From positions 124,001-188,000 of the forward strand of contig CAKOPC010000001.1 of the NCBI GenBank assembly GCA_934098705.1: a stretch of 64,000 nt of DNA. The letters are read 5' to 3'. The translations under genes were made by a program, and so were the position numbers. The DNA comes from an uncultured Bacilli bacterium. Its GTDB lineage: Bacteria > Bacillota_I > Bacilli_A > RF39 > UBA660. How positions within the stretch are numbered: the stretch's first letter is position 1; each line of letters begins with the position of its first letter. Positions 32,420-41,818 of the stretch are shown in pieces. The notes beneath the pieces are model-generated. The model searched no databases. It was given only the letters and a program-made list of their open reading frames with translations, and was not told the DNA's origin.

Positions 32420-33481
32420 TTATTTATGTTCTTCTAAATATAAGTTTTCTTTAAACTTATTATACCTTAACAAATCATTATTCCATCTTTCTATTAGTTT
32501 CTCATCTTTTTTTGCAAAGATATAATGTTTATTTATGTAATCTCCAATATAAGATGATACTTTTTCTGCTCCATAAACATTTAAATGATCCCCAGCATCA
32601 CAAGTATCTTTGGTAAAATCTATTCCTATATCTTTATATATTAAATTTAGGTCTAAATATTCTATATCATGTTCTTTAGCATAATTTTTTATACTATTAC
32701 TATTTTTAATATTCCAAGAATCTGGAGATGGTATATAGAAAAAAACAAGTTCTATATCATTATCTTTACATGTTTTAACAAACTTTTCTAAGTATTTTAA
32801 CACTTTACTATCTAAAGGAGTTGCTTCATCTGTTAATGGTGCATCTGTATAATCCTTTGTATATGGTTTTGATATTGTTATCATGTCAAGTCCTTTATTA
32901 AAGTTATATAAAGGTTTAAAAGCATAAGTAAAGTCCTCTTTGGTAAGTTCATTATATCTTGTGTGATAATTAAGTAATTTAAAGAACATACTTATCTTTT
33001 TTTCTTTAGAAAAGTCAAAGGCTTCATCATCCATGATAGCTTTTATTTTTACATCATCAAGTTTCATGTCATCAAAAACTTTTCTGTAATTTGAAAATGA
33101 TGAGTGATTACTTGAACGTAATTCGTCAACATTAAAGAAAATCACTTTAGGGTGTTGATATTTTAGTGCTTCTAAAAGCATATAATAACCAGTCCACATT
33201 CTCTGTCCTGATGATACATAATTATAACTTGTTATATTATAATCTTCCCATATTTTTATTGGTGATATGCCTCTATAAGTATCACTATTTCCCATAAATA
33301 TAACATCTAGACTATTCTTTTCTTCTTCGTAAATGCCACGCATTATGTATCTATGAGAATTATCTTTATTTGTTAGCCATTTAGGAGCTAAAACTTCATT
33401 TAATACGACAATAGTAAGAGTTAGAGTAACTAAAAATATAAGTATACATATAACTTCTTTTATAATAGTTTTCTTTTTCAT
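32420..33481 (-). CDS. DltD-like membrane-anchored SGNH hydrolase-fold protein
   Basis: A 353-residue protein with one N-terminal span (about 8-28) and an extracellular SGNH/GDSL-like domain: VIFMGNSDTYRGISP holds the nucleophile-type Ser, VSSGQRMW the conserved Gly, and the final catalytic DHLNVYGAEKV has Asp and His. It occupies the dltD position in an operon with carrier, adenylation and MBOAT genes. DltD helps pass D-Ala onto teichoic acids outside the cell. A general O-acylation role is also possible. Confidence 0.75.
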   Translation of the reverse strand: MKKKTIIKEVICILIFLVTLTLTIVVLNEVLAPKWLTNKDNSHRYIMRGIYEEEKNSLDVIFMGNSDTYRGISPIKIWEDYNITSYNYVSSGQRMWTGYYMLLEALKYQHPKVIFFNVDELRSSNHSSFSNYRKVFDDMKLDDVKIKAIMDDEAFDFSKEKKISMFFKLLNYHTRYNELTKEDFTYAFKPLYNFNKGLDMITISKPYTKDYTDAPLTDEATPLDSKVLKYLEKFVKTCKDNDIELVFFYIPSPDSWNIKNSNSIKNYAKEHDIEYLDLNLIYKDIGIDFTKDTCDAGDHLNVYGAEKVSSYIGDYINKHYIFAKKDEKLIERWNNDLLRYNKFKENLYLEEHK

Positions 33482-33492
33482 AAAATACCTCC

Positions 33493-35025
33493 CTAAAATT
33501 GTCCGTATATAAATTCCTGTGCATTATAACCAGGTCCATATATACCAAATATTATAATAATTAATATTAAAATATACATAATTATATATTTTAAATAGGT
33601 GTTAGATGATACAACCTTTTCTAATATATCAACATTCTTTTCCTTTTTATAACCTATTACAAAAGAAAAAATAATACTTATAATAATTATTAAAAAATCA
33701 AATTTGGAAAGTCCAAAGTTTAAGATACTTTCATTACTTTTCTTAAATACACTTAGGATAAATTTAAATGCTTCATTAAAGGTATCTGCCCTAAAAATAG
33801 TCATACCAACAAACACAATAATCCATGTTTTAAATATCTTTATATAATTTTTTATAGATTCCTTTATTTTTATCTTATTAAATAATGGTTCAAGAAGTAA
33901 ACCAATCATCATAATAACATAGTAATATAAGCCATATAAAATATATTTTAAGCTTGCTCCATGCCATAAACCATTAAAAAACCAAACAAAGAAAAGCGGA
34001 AAAGCTGCCATACAAAACTTTGAGGCATTTTTACCTAAATGTTTATTTATAAATAATGATAGTTTCATATTAGCCTTGGATAAACTTATAGGGTAAAAGA
34101 TATAATCTTTTAAGAAACTTCCTAAGGTAATATGCCATCTTCTCCAGAATTCATTTGCATCTTTTGAGAAGAAAGGTTGTTTAAAGTTTATAGGTAAATC
34201 TACTCCAAAAAGCAATGCTCCTCCTCTTGCCATATCAATAAAGCCTTTAAATTCTGCATATATTTGTACTGTATATAAAATTATTGCAAGAAGTGATATA
34301 ACTCCAAAAGATGCTTCCTTGCCAAATGTTTCATTCACATAAAGTGCTACCCTATCTGCAATAACCATCTTTTGAAATAAACCAAATAGTATTAATAAAA
34401 TACCTTTTATAGTCCTATTAAAATCAAAATTATTGCCATCATATAGTTTACTACTTATTTCCTTATATCTTGAAATAGGTCCTTCATAAACACTTGGAAA
34501 AAACATTAAATAAAGCATCACTTTAAATGGATTTTTATTAGGCTTAATACTTCCTCTATAAATATCTACAATATAACTTACTGCCATTAAGGTATAATAA
34601 GATATGCCAACTGGTAATATTATTTTACTAAATGGCATCATAATAGAAGTTTTAAAAATACTATTAACACTTGCTACTAAAAAGTTTGAATATTTTAATA
34701 AAACAAGTAAACCAATATTTATAACAAGTCCTATTATTAAAGCTAGTTTTTTATAAGATTTTATATGTTTTTTAAACTCTTGTTTAGATAAAGTACTAGT
34801 TTCTTCATCATATTTTTTATCATTTAATTTATTTAATATAAGTCCTATTATATATATAGTTATAGAACTTATTAAAACATATATTATAAGTTTATGACTC
34901 ATTAAATAATAGTATAAAACACTACTTATTAATAGAACTATCCATCTATATTTTTTAGGTGGTATATAGTATAAAATAAAGCATAAAAAAAGAAGAAAGA
35001 AATATTTAATTAATATATTTAACAT
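33493..35025 (-). CDS. dltB: MBOAT acyltransferase, DltB-like
   Basis: A 510-residue polytopic MBOAT with SYYTLMAVSYIVDIYRG, FFPSVYEGPISRY, NEFWRRWHITLGSFLKDYIFYPI and the catalytic-His block FFNGLWHGASLKYILYGLYYY. These are the DltB/AlgI signatures. It transfers D-alanyl (or another acyl) groups from the carrier to an extracytoplasmic acceptor. Start ATG 35025 has AAGGAAG upstream, inside the dltC end; an upstream in-frame start at 35049 would overlap dltC. It starts 2 bp after dltC. Confidence 0.86.
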   Translation of the reverse strand: MLNILIKYFFLLFLCFILYYIPPKKYRWIVLLISSVLYYYLMSHKLIIYVLISSITIYIIGLILNKLNDKKYDEETSTLSKQEFKKHIKSYKKLALIIGLVINIGLLVLLKYSNFLVASVNSIFKTSIMMPFSKIILPVGISYYTLMAVSYIVDIYRGSIKPNKNPFKVMLYLMFFPSVYEGPISRYKEISSKLYDGNNFDFNRTIKGILLILFGLFQKMVIADRVALYVNETFGKEASFGVISLLAIILYTVQIYAEFKGFIDMARGGALLFGVDLPINFKQPFFSKDANEFWRRWHITLGSFLKDYIFYPISLSKANMKLSLFINKHLGKNASKFCMAAFPLFFVWFFNGLWHGASLKYILYGLYYYVIMMIGLLLEPLFNKIKIKESIKNYIKIFKTWIIVFVGMTIFRADTFNEAFKFILSVFKKSNESILNFGLSKFDFLIIIISIIFSFVIGYKKEKNVDILEKVVSSNTYLKYIIMYILILIIIIFGIYGPGYNAQEFIYGQF

Positions 35026-35027
35026 AA

Positions 35028-35255
35028 CTAATCTTCCTTTAAGTGGCAAACTGTATCATAGATTGCTTTAGCTGAGTTAAAATTTTCTGGTATTATTTCA
35101 TTAACTGTAAAATTAATATCAAATTCTTCATTTAGTTTTGCTATTATTGTTATAATGTCAAATGATTCTAATATACCATCATCTATAAGCTTTGTTTCTT
35201 CATTATAATTAACCCCTGGTTTTACACTTTCTAATATTTCAATTACTTTTTCCAT
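35028..35255 (-). CDS. dltC: Acyl/D-alanyl carrier protein, DltC-like
   Basis: A 75-residue acidic carrier. Ser31 in the sequence DDGILESFDIITI is the expected 4'-phosphopantetheine site (Asp-Ser in most carriers, here Glu-Ser). Helix pattern and length fit DltC. It lies between the adenylation and MBOAT genes. Canonical Bacillus order is A-B-C-D; here it is A-C-B-D. Confidence 0.86.
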   Translation of the reverse strand: MEKVIEILESVKPGVNYNEETKLIDDGILESFDIITIIAKLNEEFDINFTVNEIIPENFNSAKAIYDTVCHLKED

Positions 35256-35257
35256 TT

Positions 35258-36763
35258 TTACATACTCCTATCCATTTCTTTTATTTTTACTCTATCTATT
35301 TTACCATTAGCATTATATGGCATTTTATCAAGCTTTATTATTTTATTTGGTTTCATATAATTTAATAGTTTTTCATTTATATATTTTACAAGTTCTTCTT
35401 CCTTTATATCCCCAACATAATTTAGAATTATATTGTTATCTATATATGTAACACAACATGTTACAATGCCAGGACAAGCATTTATATTTGTTTCAATCTC
35501 TCCTAATTCTATTCTATAACCCATATGTTTTATTTGAAAGTCTTTTCTTGATAAATATATAAGTTCTCCATATTCATTATATTTTACTATATCACCTGTT
35601 TTATATATTAATTCATTATAGTAAGGGTTTAATGGGTTTTGAATAAAGGTTTCATCTGTTTTTTCTTTATTATTATAATAACCAAGTCCTAGTATTGAAC
35701 CTTTAATACATAACTGTCCTTCTTTACCGTTTTCTGCCATTTTACCTTCTTCATCAAGTATTATAGCCTCACAGTTATTACATGGTTTTCCAATAGGTAA
35801 TGTTTCATTATCATTAAATGTTCTATTAACTATATAATAGGTACAAATATCTGTTAATTCTGTTGGACCATAAAGATTAGCATATAAACAGTTAGGAAGA
35901 TATTTACGCCAAGTATTTAATGGTTTCATTGGCATTACTTCTCCTGCAAATAAAACTTTCTTTAAATACATTGGTTTTACATAATCAAAGGTATTTAAAT
36001 TAGCAACTATTTGTAGTGCTGATGGTACCCAGTATATAGTATTTACTTTATTCTCATTTAAAAAGTTTATTAAATATGTTGGAAAAGAAAAATAAGTTTT
36101 TGGTATTATACATAGTGTTGCTCCATTTACAATACTTGAAAACACATCACTTACTGACATACTAAAGTAAAATGGTGTTTGGCTTCCAAATACTGTATCT
36201 TTATCTATATTAAATGTTTCACTAAACCATTTTGTATATGAAATAACTGCTCTATGAGATATAACACTTCCTTTGGGAGTGCCTGTTGAACCACTTGTAA
36301 ATAGTACATACATTGGATTTATATCACAAATCTTGTCATTTACTTTTTTTATATTTTCATCATCTATTTCAAAGTTTTGACAATCTTCATAACATATTAT
36401 TTGTTTATTTATATTCATACTTTGGAATTTTTTAATATTTTTATTATCTGTAATAACAAGTTCTGGTTTTAACGTATTAAAAATATTTTCTATTCTATTA
36501 ATTGGCATATTAACATCAATTACTGTATAAAAGTTACCACTATAAGTAACACCTAGCATTGATGATAAAAGATTTATTGATTTATCTATAAAAATAGCAA
36601 TGGGTTTATTATATAAATTATTATTTATAATACTTGTTGCAACCTTTTTAGAAGATATTTTTAGTTCTTCATAAGTTACTGTTTTACCTTTTTCTATAAC
36701 TGCTACTTTGTTTTTATACTTTTCATTTATATCATCTAAATAATCTGTAATACACTTTTTCAT
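35258..36763 (-). CDS. dltA: Amino-acid adenylating enzyme, DltA-like
   Basis: A 501-residue ANL-superfamily ligase: A3 motif YVLFTSGSTGTPKGSV (about 151-166), A5 NLYGPTELTD, A7 YKTGDIV, A10 NGKIDRVKI. It would activate D-alanine as AMP-ester and load it on the carrier at 35028. The binding pocket cannot be assigned from motifs alone, so another small amino acid is possible. It heads a four-gene operon with dltC, dltB and the SGNH gene. Confidence 0.84.
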   Translation of the reverse strand: MKKCITDYLDDINEKYKNKVAVIEKGKTVTYEELKISSKKVATSIINNNLYNKPIAIFIDKSINLLSSMLGVTYSGNFYTVIDVNMPINRIENIFNTLKPELVITDNKNIKKFQSMNINKQIICYEDCQNFEIDDENIKKVNDKICDINPMYVLFTSGSTGTPKGSVISHRAVISYTKWFSETFNIDKDTVFGSQTPFYFSMSVSDVFSSIVNGATLCIIPKTYFSFPTYLINFLNENKVNTIYWVPSALQIVANLNTFDYVKPMYLKKVLFAGEVMPMKPLNTWRKYLPNCLYANLYGPTELTDICTYYIVNRTFNDNETLPIGKPCNNCEAIILDEEGKMAENGKEGQLCIKGSILGLGYYNNKEKTDETFIQNPLNPYYNELIYKTGDIVKYNEYGELIYLSRKDFQIKHMGYRIELGEIETNINACPGIVTCCVTYIDNNIILNYVGDIKEEELVKYINEKLLNYMKPNKIIKLDKMPYNANGKIDRVKIKEMDRSM

Positions 36764-36865
36764 AACTTAACACCCAAATTTATTATAACACGTATAAATA
36801 AAATAAAATAGTAAAATTAAAAAAAAATATATAAAAAGACTATAATTTTAATATTTTTTAGCTTA

Positions 36866-37270
36866 TTATTTATTAGTTTCATTTTTATATATTTTATCAA
36901 GGGTTGCATTAATCATTTTAACAACTTCTAAATCACTATATTTTTTAGATAAGTTTATTGCTTCATTTATACATACAATAGATGGTGTATCAGTATACAT
37001 AAGTTCATAAATACCTAAAGATAGAATTGCTTTATCTACTTTACTTAATCTATTAATATCCCAATTTTTTAAATATTTATTAGCTAAAGCTTCTATATCT
37101 TTTTGTTTTAATATAATATCATTTATAGTATTTACAACAAATGATGGTTTGCTTCCTATTTCTTGTTCTATTAATTCGTTTACATCATATGTTTCTCTTA
37201 TATCCATTAATATATATATTTGATATAATATTTTTATTATTTCATCTCTTAATTCACTACGTGTTTTCAC
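36866..37270 (-). CDS. nusB: Transcription antitermination factor NusB
   Basis: A 134-residue helical protein with NWDINRLSKVDKAILSLGIYELMY and VCINEAINLSKKYSDLEVVKMINATLDKI, the NusB C-terminal signature. It binds boxA RNA with NusE to antiterminate rRNA operons. Start is GTG 37270 with GAGGTG at 7-base spacing. The preceding 78 bases hold only AT-rich DNA. Confidence 0.92.
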   Translation of the reverse strand: MKTRSELRDEIIKILYQIYILMDIRETYDVNELIEQEIGSKPSFVVNTINDIILKQKDIEALANKYLKNWDINRLSKVDKAILSLGIYELMYTDTPSIVCINEAINLSKKYSDLEVVKMINATLDKIYKNETNK

Positions 37271-37348
37271 AATTTAACACCTCTTTTTCATTTCTTCATA
37301 AATTATACAATAATATTTATATAAAGTAAATAAAAAGTTTTAAAATAT

Positions 37349-37517
37349 AAAAAAACCAGACATAAGATACGATAAACCTGTATAAATACAGGTGGGTATC
37401 ATAGAGTTATCTTTAGGATTCTTGAAGGAATTAACGTTCAAGCATTCGACACCAATAACTATTTTGATTCCCTTATCGATAGTTTGTAGGGTTTATACAA
37501 AAATCTTTATATCTGGT
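37349..37517 (-). ncRNA. Structured RNA, 6S-like candidate
   Basis: On the minus strand a TGCTATAAT extended -10 (37531-37524) is followed 6-7 bases later by ACCAGATATAAAGAT, which pairs with ATCTTATGTCTGGT at the far end and then a T7 run, so the two ends close a long rod. Inside are CCTGTA/TACAGG, CTTGAA/TTCAAG and ATAGTTAT/ATAACT helices and an unpaired middle. About 169 nt, own promoter, rod shape and terminal stem all fit 6S RNA (an RNA polymerase decoy), but I could not match a consensus. No ORF explains this stretch. Confidence 0.6.
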
Positions 37518-37590
37518 AATTATATTATAGCAAAGATATTTTTTTATTTCTATAATTTTACACTAATTTTACGTTAGTTTTTTTAATGCT

Positions 37591-38229
37591 TTACAAACTT
37601 TTAATATATTTATCTAGTTTAAAAACTTTTGTTATAAAGTAACACGCAATAACTATAAAAATCGATGTTACAACATCAATTAAAGCATGTTGTTTTATAA
37701 ATACAGTTGCAAGTATTATTAAAAGTCCTAAAATTACTCCTATTATTCTTATTATATTTGGCACCTTTTTACCTTTAATAAGAGACATTATAAAACCAAA
37801 GGCAAGAAGTACATGTAAACTAGGTGCTGATGCTAAAGTACTACCTGCATTATAAATATGAGTAATTAATCTATCAGTTAAAGTGTTATTTAAAAGATTT
37901 ATATCTTCTCTTATAATAATTGTTGGAGCAAATATATATACAATTAAGGTTACCAATAATGATAGATACATAAAGGTAATATATTTATAAAAGGCATCTT
38001 TATCATATATAGATACTAATAAAGGCATTAAAAAGATAAGTAAATACCAAGAAACATAAGGATATATAAACCACTTTATAAATGGTATATAACTATCTAA
38101 TGTACCTGTTACAACGTATGGTGTTATTTTATTTGTTCTTCCTATTATATAAATGGTAGTATTTAAAACTATAACTGATATTATAAGTATTAAATCTTTT
38201 TTATTAATCTTCATCAAATGTTTTTTCAT
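37591..38229 (-). CDS. PAP2-superfamily membrane phosphatase/phosphotransferase
   Basis: A 212-residue protein with six spans. Phosphatase motif 2 is ASAPSLHVLLAFG and motif 3 KQHALIDVVTSI (His, Asp). The classical first motif with Lys and Arg-Pro is not obvious, as in Aur1/Ipt1-like inositol-phosphotransferases. Substrate unknown, probably a lipid phosphate. It overlaps the 3' end of the ttcA-like gene by 26 bases; ATG 38214 is a possible shorter start. Confidence 0.75.
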   Translation of the reverse strand: MKKHLMKINKKDLILIISVIVLNTTIYIIGRTNKITPYVVTGTLDSYIPFIKWFIYPYVSWYLLIFLMPLLVSIYDKDAFYKYITFMYLSLLVTLIVYIFAPTIIIREDINLLNNTLTDRLITHIYNAGSTLASAPSLHVLLAFGFIMSLIKGKKVPNIIRIIGVILGLLIILATVFIKQHALIDVVTSIFIVIACYFITKVFKLDKYIKSL

Positions 38230-39022
38230 AAGTGTCTAAAAAACTATATTCCTTTCCATTTTCTTTATATCCTAAAACAGCATCTATATTTACATTACGA
38301 CTACTATTTAATATATTTATATCAATATTATCATAGGTCTTTCTAAATTCTTTTATTAAATTTTTAACTTCAAGTCTTTTACCTAAATCTTTCTTAGTAA
38401 TATTACAGGCACAGTCAAGAAAGGTTAAATTATTATATCTTTTCCATGATATTATATCATCTTCTTTCACATAATATAATGGTCTTATAAGTTCCATACC
38501 ACTAAAGTTTTTACTTTTAAGCTTTGGCATCATTGTTTTATAGTTTCCTGAGTATAATACATTTAATAAAATTGTTTCAATAACATCATCAAAGTGATGT
38601 CCTAAGGCTATTTTATTACAGCCAAGTTCTTTAGCAGTTGCATAAAGGTTACCTCTTCTTTTTCTAGCACATAAGTAACATGGTGAACTTTCGTTTTTTA
38701 TTTCCTCAAAAATATTTGATTTGAAGATAGTAGCATCAATATTTAATAGTTTTAGATTTTCCTTTATTTTATCTAGATGTTCTTTGCTGTAACCTGGGTC
38801 CATTACTAAGAATTTTAAATCAAATTTATATTTAGAGTGTATTTTTAATTCTTGCAAACATTTAGCAAGTAAAAATGAGTCTTTACCTCCAGATATACAG
38901 GAGCAAATAACATCTCCTTCTTTTATAAGTTCAAAGTCTTTTACTGCTCTTACAAACTTTTTATAGATTTTACTTCTAAATTTTTTTATTATACTTCTTT
39001 CAATATCTTTTACATCTATCAT
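38204..39022 (-). CDS. TtcA-like tRNA thiolation / PP-loop ATPase
   Basis: A 272-residue protein with the PP-loop CSCISGGKDSFLLAKCL (SGGxDS, about 43-59), PCYLCARKRRG (CxxC, about 113-123) and LGHHFDDVIETILLN (conserved His-Asp). A further Cys pair is found in LDCACNITKK. This pattern is TtcA/TtuA-like, enzymes that 2-thiolate C32 or U54 of tRNA through an Fe-S cluster. It lies downstream of aspS and hisS among tRNA genes. Confidence 0.83.
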   Translation of the reverse strand: MIDVKDIERSIIKKFRSKIYKKFVRAVKDFELIKEGDVICSCISGGKDSFLLAKCLQELKIHSKYKFDLKFLVMDPGYSKEHLDKIKENLKLLNIDATIFKSNIFEEIKNESSPCYLCARKRRGNLYATAKELGCNKIALGHHFDDVIETILLNVLYSGNYKTMMPKLKSKNFSGMELIRPLYYVKEDDIISWKRYNNLTFLDCACNITKKDLGKRLEVKNLIKEFRKTYDNIDINILNSSRNVNIDAVLGYKENGKEYSFLDTYEKTFDED

Positions 39023-39041
39023 ATTTTTTTCCTTTCATCTT

Positions 39042-39075
39042 AAAAAAGACTTAATTTATGGATTAAGTCTATTAG
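39042..39075 (-). terminator. Terminator of the aspS gene
   Basis: On the minus strand AGACTTAAT (just after the stop) pairs with the preceding ATTAAGTCT around ATAA, with TTTTTT after. Confidence 0.8.
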
Positions 39076-40372
39076 GTCCTCTAAATATAAATTGGGCTTC
39101 TTTAACTGGAATATTTAATAAGTTCATAGTAAAACGATCAACACCAAGACCAAAACCACCATGTGGAGGACAACCATATTTAAAGAAATCTAGGTAGAAT
39201 GAAACATCTTTAGAAAGTCCTTTTTCTTCTGCTTGTTTTTTTATAACTTCGTATCTATTTTCTCTTTCTGCTCCACTTGTTATTTCAACGCCTTTCCAAA
39301 TAAGGTCGTAACCAAGTAAAATTCCATTTTCATCTCTTTTGTGATAGAAGGCTCTTTTGTTAGCTGGATATCCTGTTATAAAAATAAATTCACTGTTATA
39401 TTTATCTTTTGCTAATTTGTATGCTAACTTTTCTCCTTCACTTGAAAGGTCGTATAAATCTTCTCCTTGAGCAACATAACCATATCTTTCTTTAAATTCT
39501 TTATAGGCTTCTGTTAAAGTTACTCTTGGAAATTTACATGTTGGCACAATAACTTCTGTATTAAACTCTTTTTTTATTTGTTCTCCATAAACATCATGTA
39601 CTCTTTTTAGGGCATTTGTTATCATTTCTTCTTCTAAATCCATTACATCATTATAAGAATCGATAAAACTAAATTCAACATCAAAACTTGTAAATTCAGT
39701 AGCATGACGATTAGTGTTTGAATTTTCTGCTCTAAATACTGGAGCAACCTCGAAAATCTTTTCAAAACCACTTGCCATAGCCATCTGTTTATAAAATTGT
39801 GGCGATTGTGCTAGATAAGCTGCTCTATCAAAATATTTAACTTCAAATACTTCTGCGCCACTTTCAGATGCTGCACCAATAATTTTTGGAGTATGAATTT
39901 CCATAAAACCTTTATTATATAATGTTTCTCTAAAATCCCTTACAAATAGTGATTGAACATTAAATATAAGAGCATTTTTAGGATTTCTTAAATCAAGCAT
40001 TCTATTATCTAATCTTGTATCAATTAGTACATTTTGTAAATCTTTATAATTAATTGGTTGTTCCATAAATGCTTTACTTGTTACTGTAATACTTGATGGA
40101 ATAAGTTCCATACCGTTTAATTTTACTTTACTATTTTCTTTTAAAATTCCTTTTATTTTAACGGTTGAATCAATAGTTAAGTCATCAACAATTTTTATTA
40201 ATTCTTGGTTTTTTACCATATTTTTTTCTATAGTTACTTGCAACTTACCATATTTATCTTTAAGTACTATAAATATTACATATTGTAAGTTTCTTATATT
40301 ATCAACAAACCCAGATACTTCTATTTCTTTATCAAAATATTCATTTAATTTATTAAAATCTATTTTTTTCAT
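39056..40372 (-). CDS. aspS: Aspartyl-tRNA synthetase, archaeal/eukaryal-type (AspRS2, likely non-discriminating)
   Basis: Charges Asp onto tRNA-Asp and probably tRNA-Asn. At 438 residues it lacks the ~150-residue insertion (GAD domain) of the usual bacterial AspRS. Motif 2 is FEVAPVFRAENSNTNRHATEFTSFDVEF and motif 3 GFGLGVDRFTMNLLN followed by FRGPNRLNP. N-terminal OB-fold (EVSGFVDNIRNLQ). This form occurs in some clostridia. If non-discriminating, GatCAB would be needed elsewhere. It is 17 bp after hisS. Confidence 0.87.
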   Translation of the reverse strand: MKKIDFNKLNEYFDKEIEVSGFVDNIRNLQYVIFIVLKDKYGKLQVTIEKNMVKNQELIKIVDDLTIDSTVKIKGILKENSKVKLNGMELIPSSITVTSKAFMEQPINYKDLQNVLIDTRLDNRMLDLRNPKNALIFNVQSLFVRDFRETLYNKGFMEIHTPKIIGAASESGAEVFEVKYFDRAAYLAQSPQFYKQMAMASGFEKIFEVAPVFRAENSNTNRHATEFTSFDVEFSFIDSYNDVMDLEEEMITNALKRVHDVYGEQIKKEFNTEVIVPTCKFPRVTLTEAYKEFKERYGYVAQGEDLYDLSSEGEKLAYKLAKDKYNSEFIFITGYPANKRAFYHKRDENGILLGYDLIWKGVEITSGAERENRYEVIKKQAEEKGLSKDVSFYLDFFKYGCPPHGGFGLGVDRFTMNLLNIPVKEAQFIFRGPNRLNP

Positions 40373-40389
40373 ATAATTACTTCCTTTAT

Positions 40390-41748
40390 TTAAAAATTAT
40401 AATCGTCATCATGACAAGTACAATTAGAACAAGAACATTCTTCATCTTCATCATCATGACAAGAGCAAGATTTAGAATTATAACTTTCTTCTTCTATTTC
40501 TTCTATTTTTTCTTGTAGATATGATATTATCATATTAGTATTTACAAGTTCTTCTTGTTTTGTTTTCATATTTTTTACTTTAAAGCAGTTTTCTTTTAAT
40601 TCATCTTCGCCAACTATTATAGTAAATCTAGCATTTATATTATCAGCATGTTTAAAGTTTGCTTTTACATTTCTATCCATTAAATCCATTTCTGTTTTAA
40701 ATCCCATAATACGAAGAGCATAAGCAAGTTCTAGGGCTTCTTTTTTTAAGGTTTCCCCAACATTTACAACATAACAGTCAGTATAATCACTATAGTCCAG
40801 GTCTATACCTTCATTATCTAATGTTTCCATAAGTCTTTCAATTCCCATACCAAAACCAACTGCTGGTGTTGCTGTTCCATCTAATGACTCAATTAAATTA
40901 TTATATCTACCACCACCACATAAAGTTATATTTTCATCATATATAATTTCAAAAACAGTACTTGTATAATAATCAAGCCCTCTTACTATATTTGAATCAA
41001 CAACGTATGGAATGTTTAATGTGTCTAAATACTGTGTAACTTTATTAAATCTTTCTTTTGCTTCTTCTTCTAAATAATCTGTTATTTTAGGAACATTTTT
41101 TAAGATATCACTATCTTTATCCACCTTACAATCTAGGATACGTAAAGGATTTTTCTTAAATCTTTCCTTGCAATCACTACATAAACTGTCAATATGTGGC
41201 TCTAAATATTTAACAAGAGCATTACGGTAGTTTTCACGTGATTTATTATCTCCTAAAGTATTTATATGTACCTTTATATTAGTAAGTCCTAAGTTAGAAA
41301 GCAATGTATAAGGAATACTTATAATTTCGGCATCACTTAAAGCATCAAAACTTCCAAATATTTCACAACCAAACTGAAAATGTTCTCTAAATCTACCTTT
41401 TTGTGGTCTTTCATAACGATACATTGGTTCAAGATACCAAAACTTTTTTGGCAAAGCCATAGCATGCATTTTATTTTCTATAAAACATCTAACTGCAGAT
41501 GCTGTACCTTCTGGTCTTAATGTTAAAGTTCTATCTCCCCTATCTGTAAAATCATAGGTTTCTTTTTTTACAATATCAGTTGTTTCTCCAACTCCTCTAT
41601 GAAATAACTCGCATCTTTCAAATGCTGGCGTTCTTAAATATTCAAAATTATAACACTCCATTAAATTTATAATTATATTTTGAAGGCGTAAAAATTTAGC
41701 CCCCTCACTTCCATATAAATCATAAGTTCCTTTTGGTTTTGTAATCAT
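40390..41748 (-). CDS. hisS: Histidyl-tRNA synthetase with Cys/Asp-rich C-terminal tail
   Basis: The 452-residue enzyme has motif 2 YRYERPQKGRFREHFQFG, the histidine motif LVRGLDYYTSTVFEI-like (RGLDYYTSTVFEI) and GFGMGIERLM (motif 3), then the anticodon domain. After the normal end near residue 420 there is an unusual 30-residue extension with eight Cys-type and His residues interleaved with Asp/Glu (CSCHDDEDEECSCSNCTCHDDD). It looks like a metal-binding tail. The gene has no T-box upstream. Confidence 0.94.
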   Translation of the reverse strand: MITKPKGTYDLYGSEGAKFLRLQNIIINLMECYNFEYLRTPAFERCELFHRGVGETTDIVKKETYDFTDRGDRTLTLRPEGTASAVRCFIENKMHAMALPKKFWYLEPMYRYERPQKGRFREHFQFGCEIFGSFDALSDAEIISIPYTLLSNLGLTNIKVHINTLGDNKSRENYRNALVKYLEPHIDSLCSDCKERFKKNPLRILDCKVDKDSDILKNVPKITDYLEEEAKERFNKVTQYLDTLNIPYVVDSNIVRGLDYYTSTVFEIIYDENITLCGGGRYNNLIESLDGTATPAVGFGMGIERLMETLDNEGIDLDYSDYTDCYVVNVGETLKKEALELAYALRIMGFKTEMDLMDRNVKANFKHADNINARFTIIVGEDELKENCFKVKNMKTKQEELVNTNMIISYLQEKIEEIEEESYNSKSCSCHDDEDEECSCSNCTCHDDDYNF

Positions 41749-41818
41749 AAAATTACCTCCTTAAATTTATCTAATATTATAATACTTTAATTTATTAATT
41801 TTTACAAGATAAAATATA

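Noticed and set aside
37385..37400. T-box-like GGTGGGTATC motif on the plus strand
   Set aside because: No specifier stem, no downstream plus-strand synthetase or amino-acid gene; the minus-strand RNA structure explains it.
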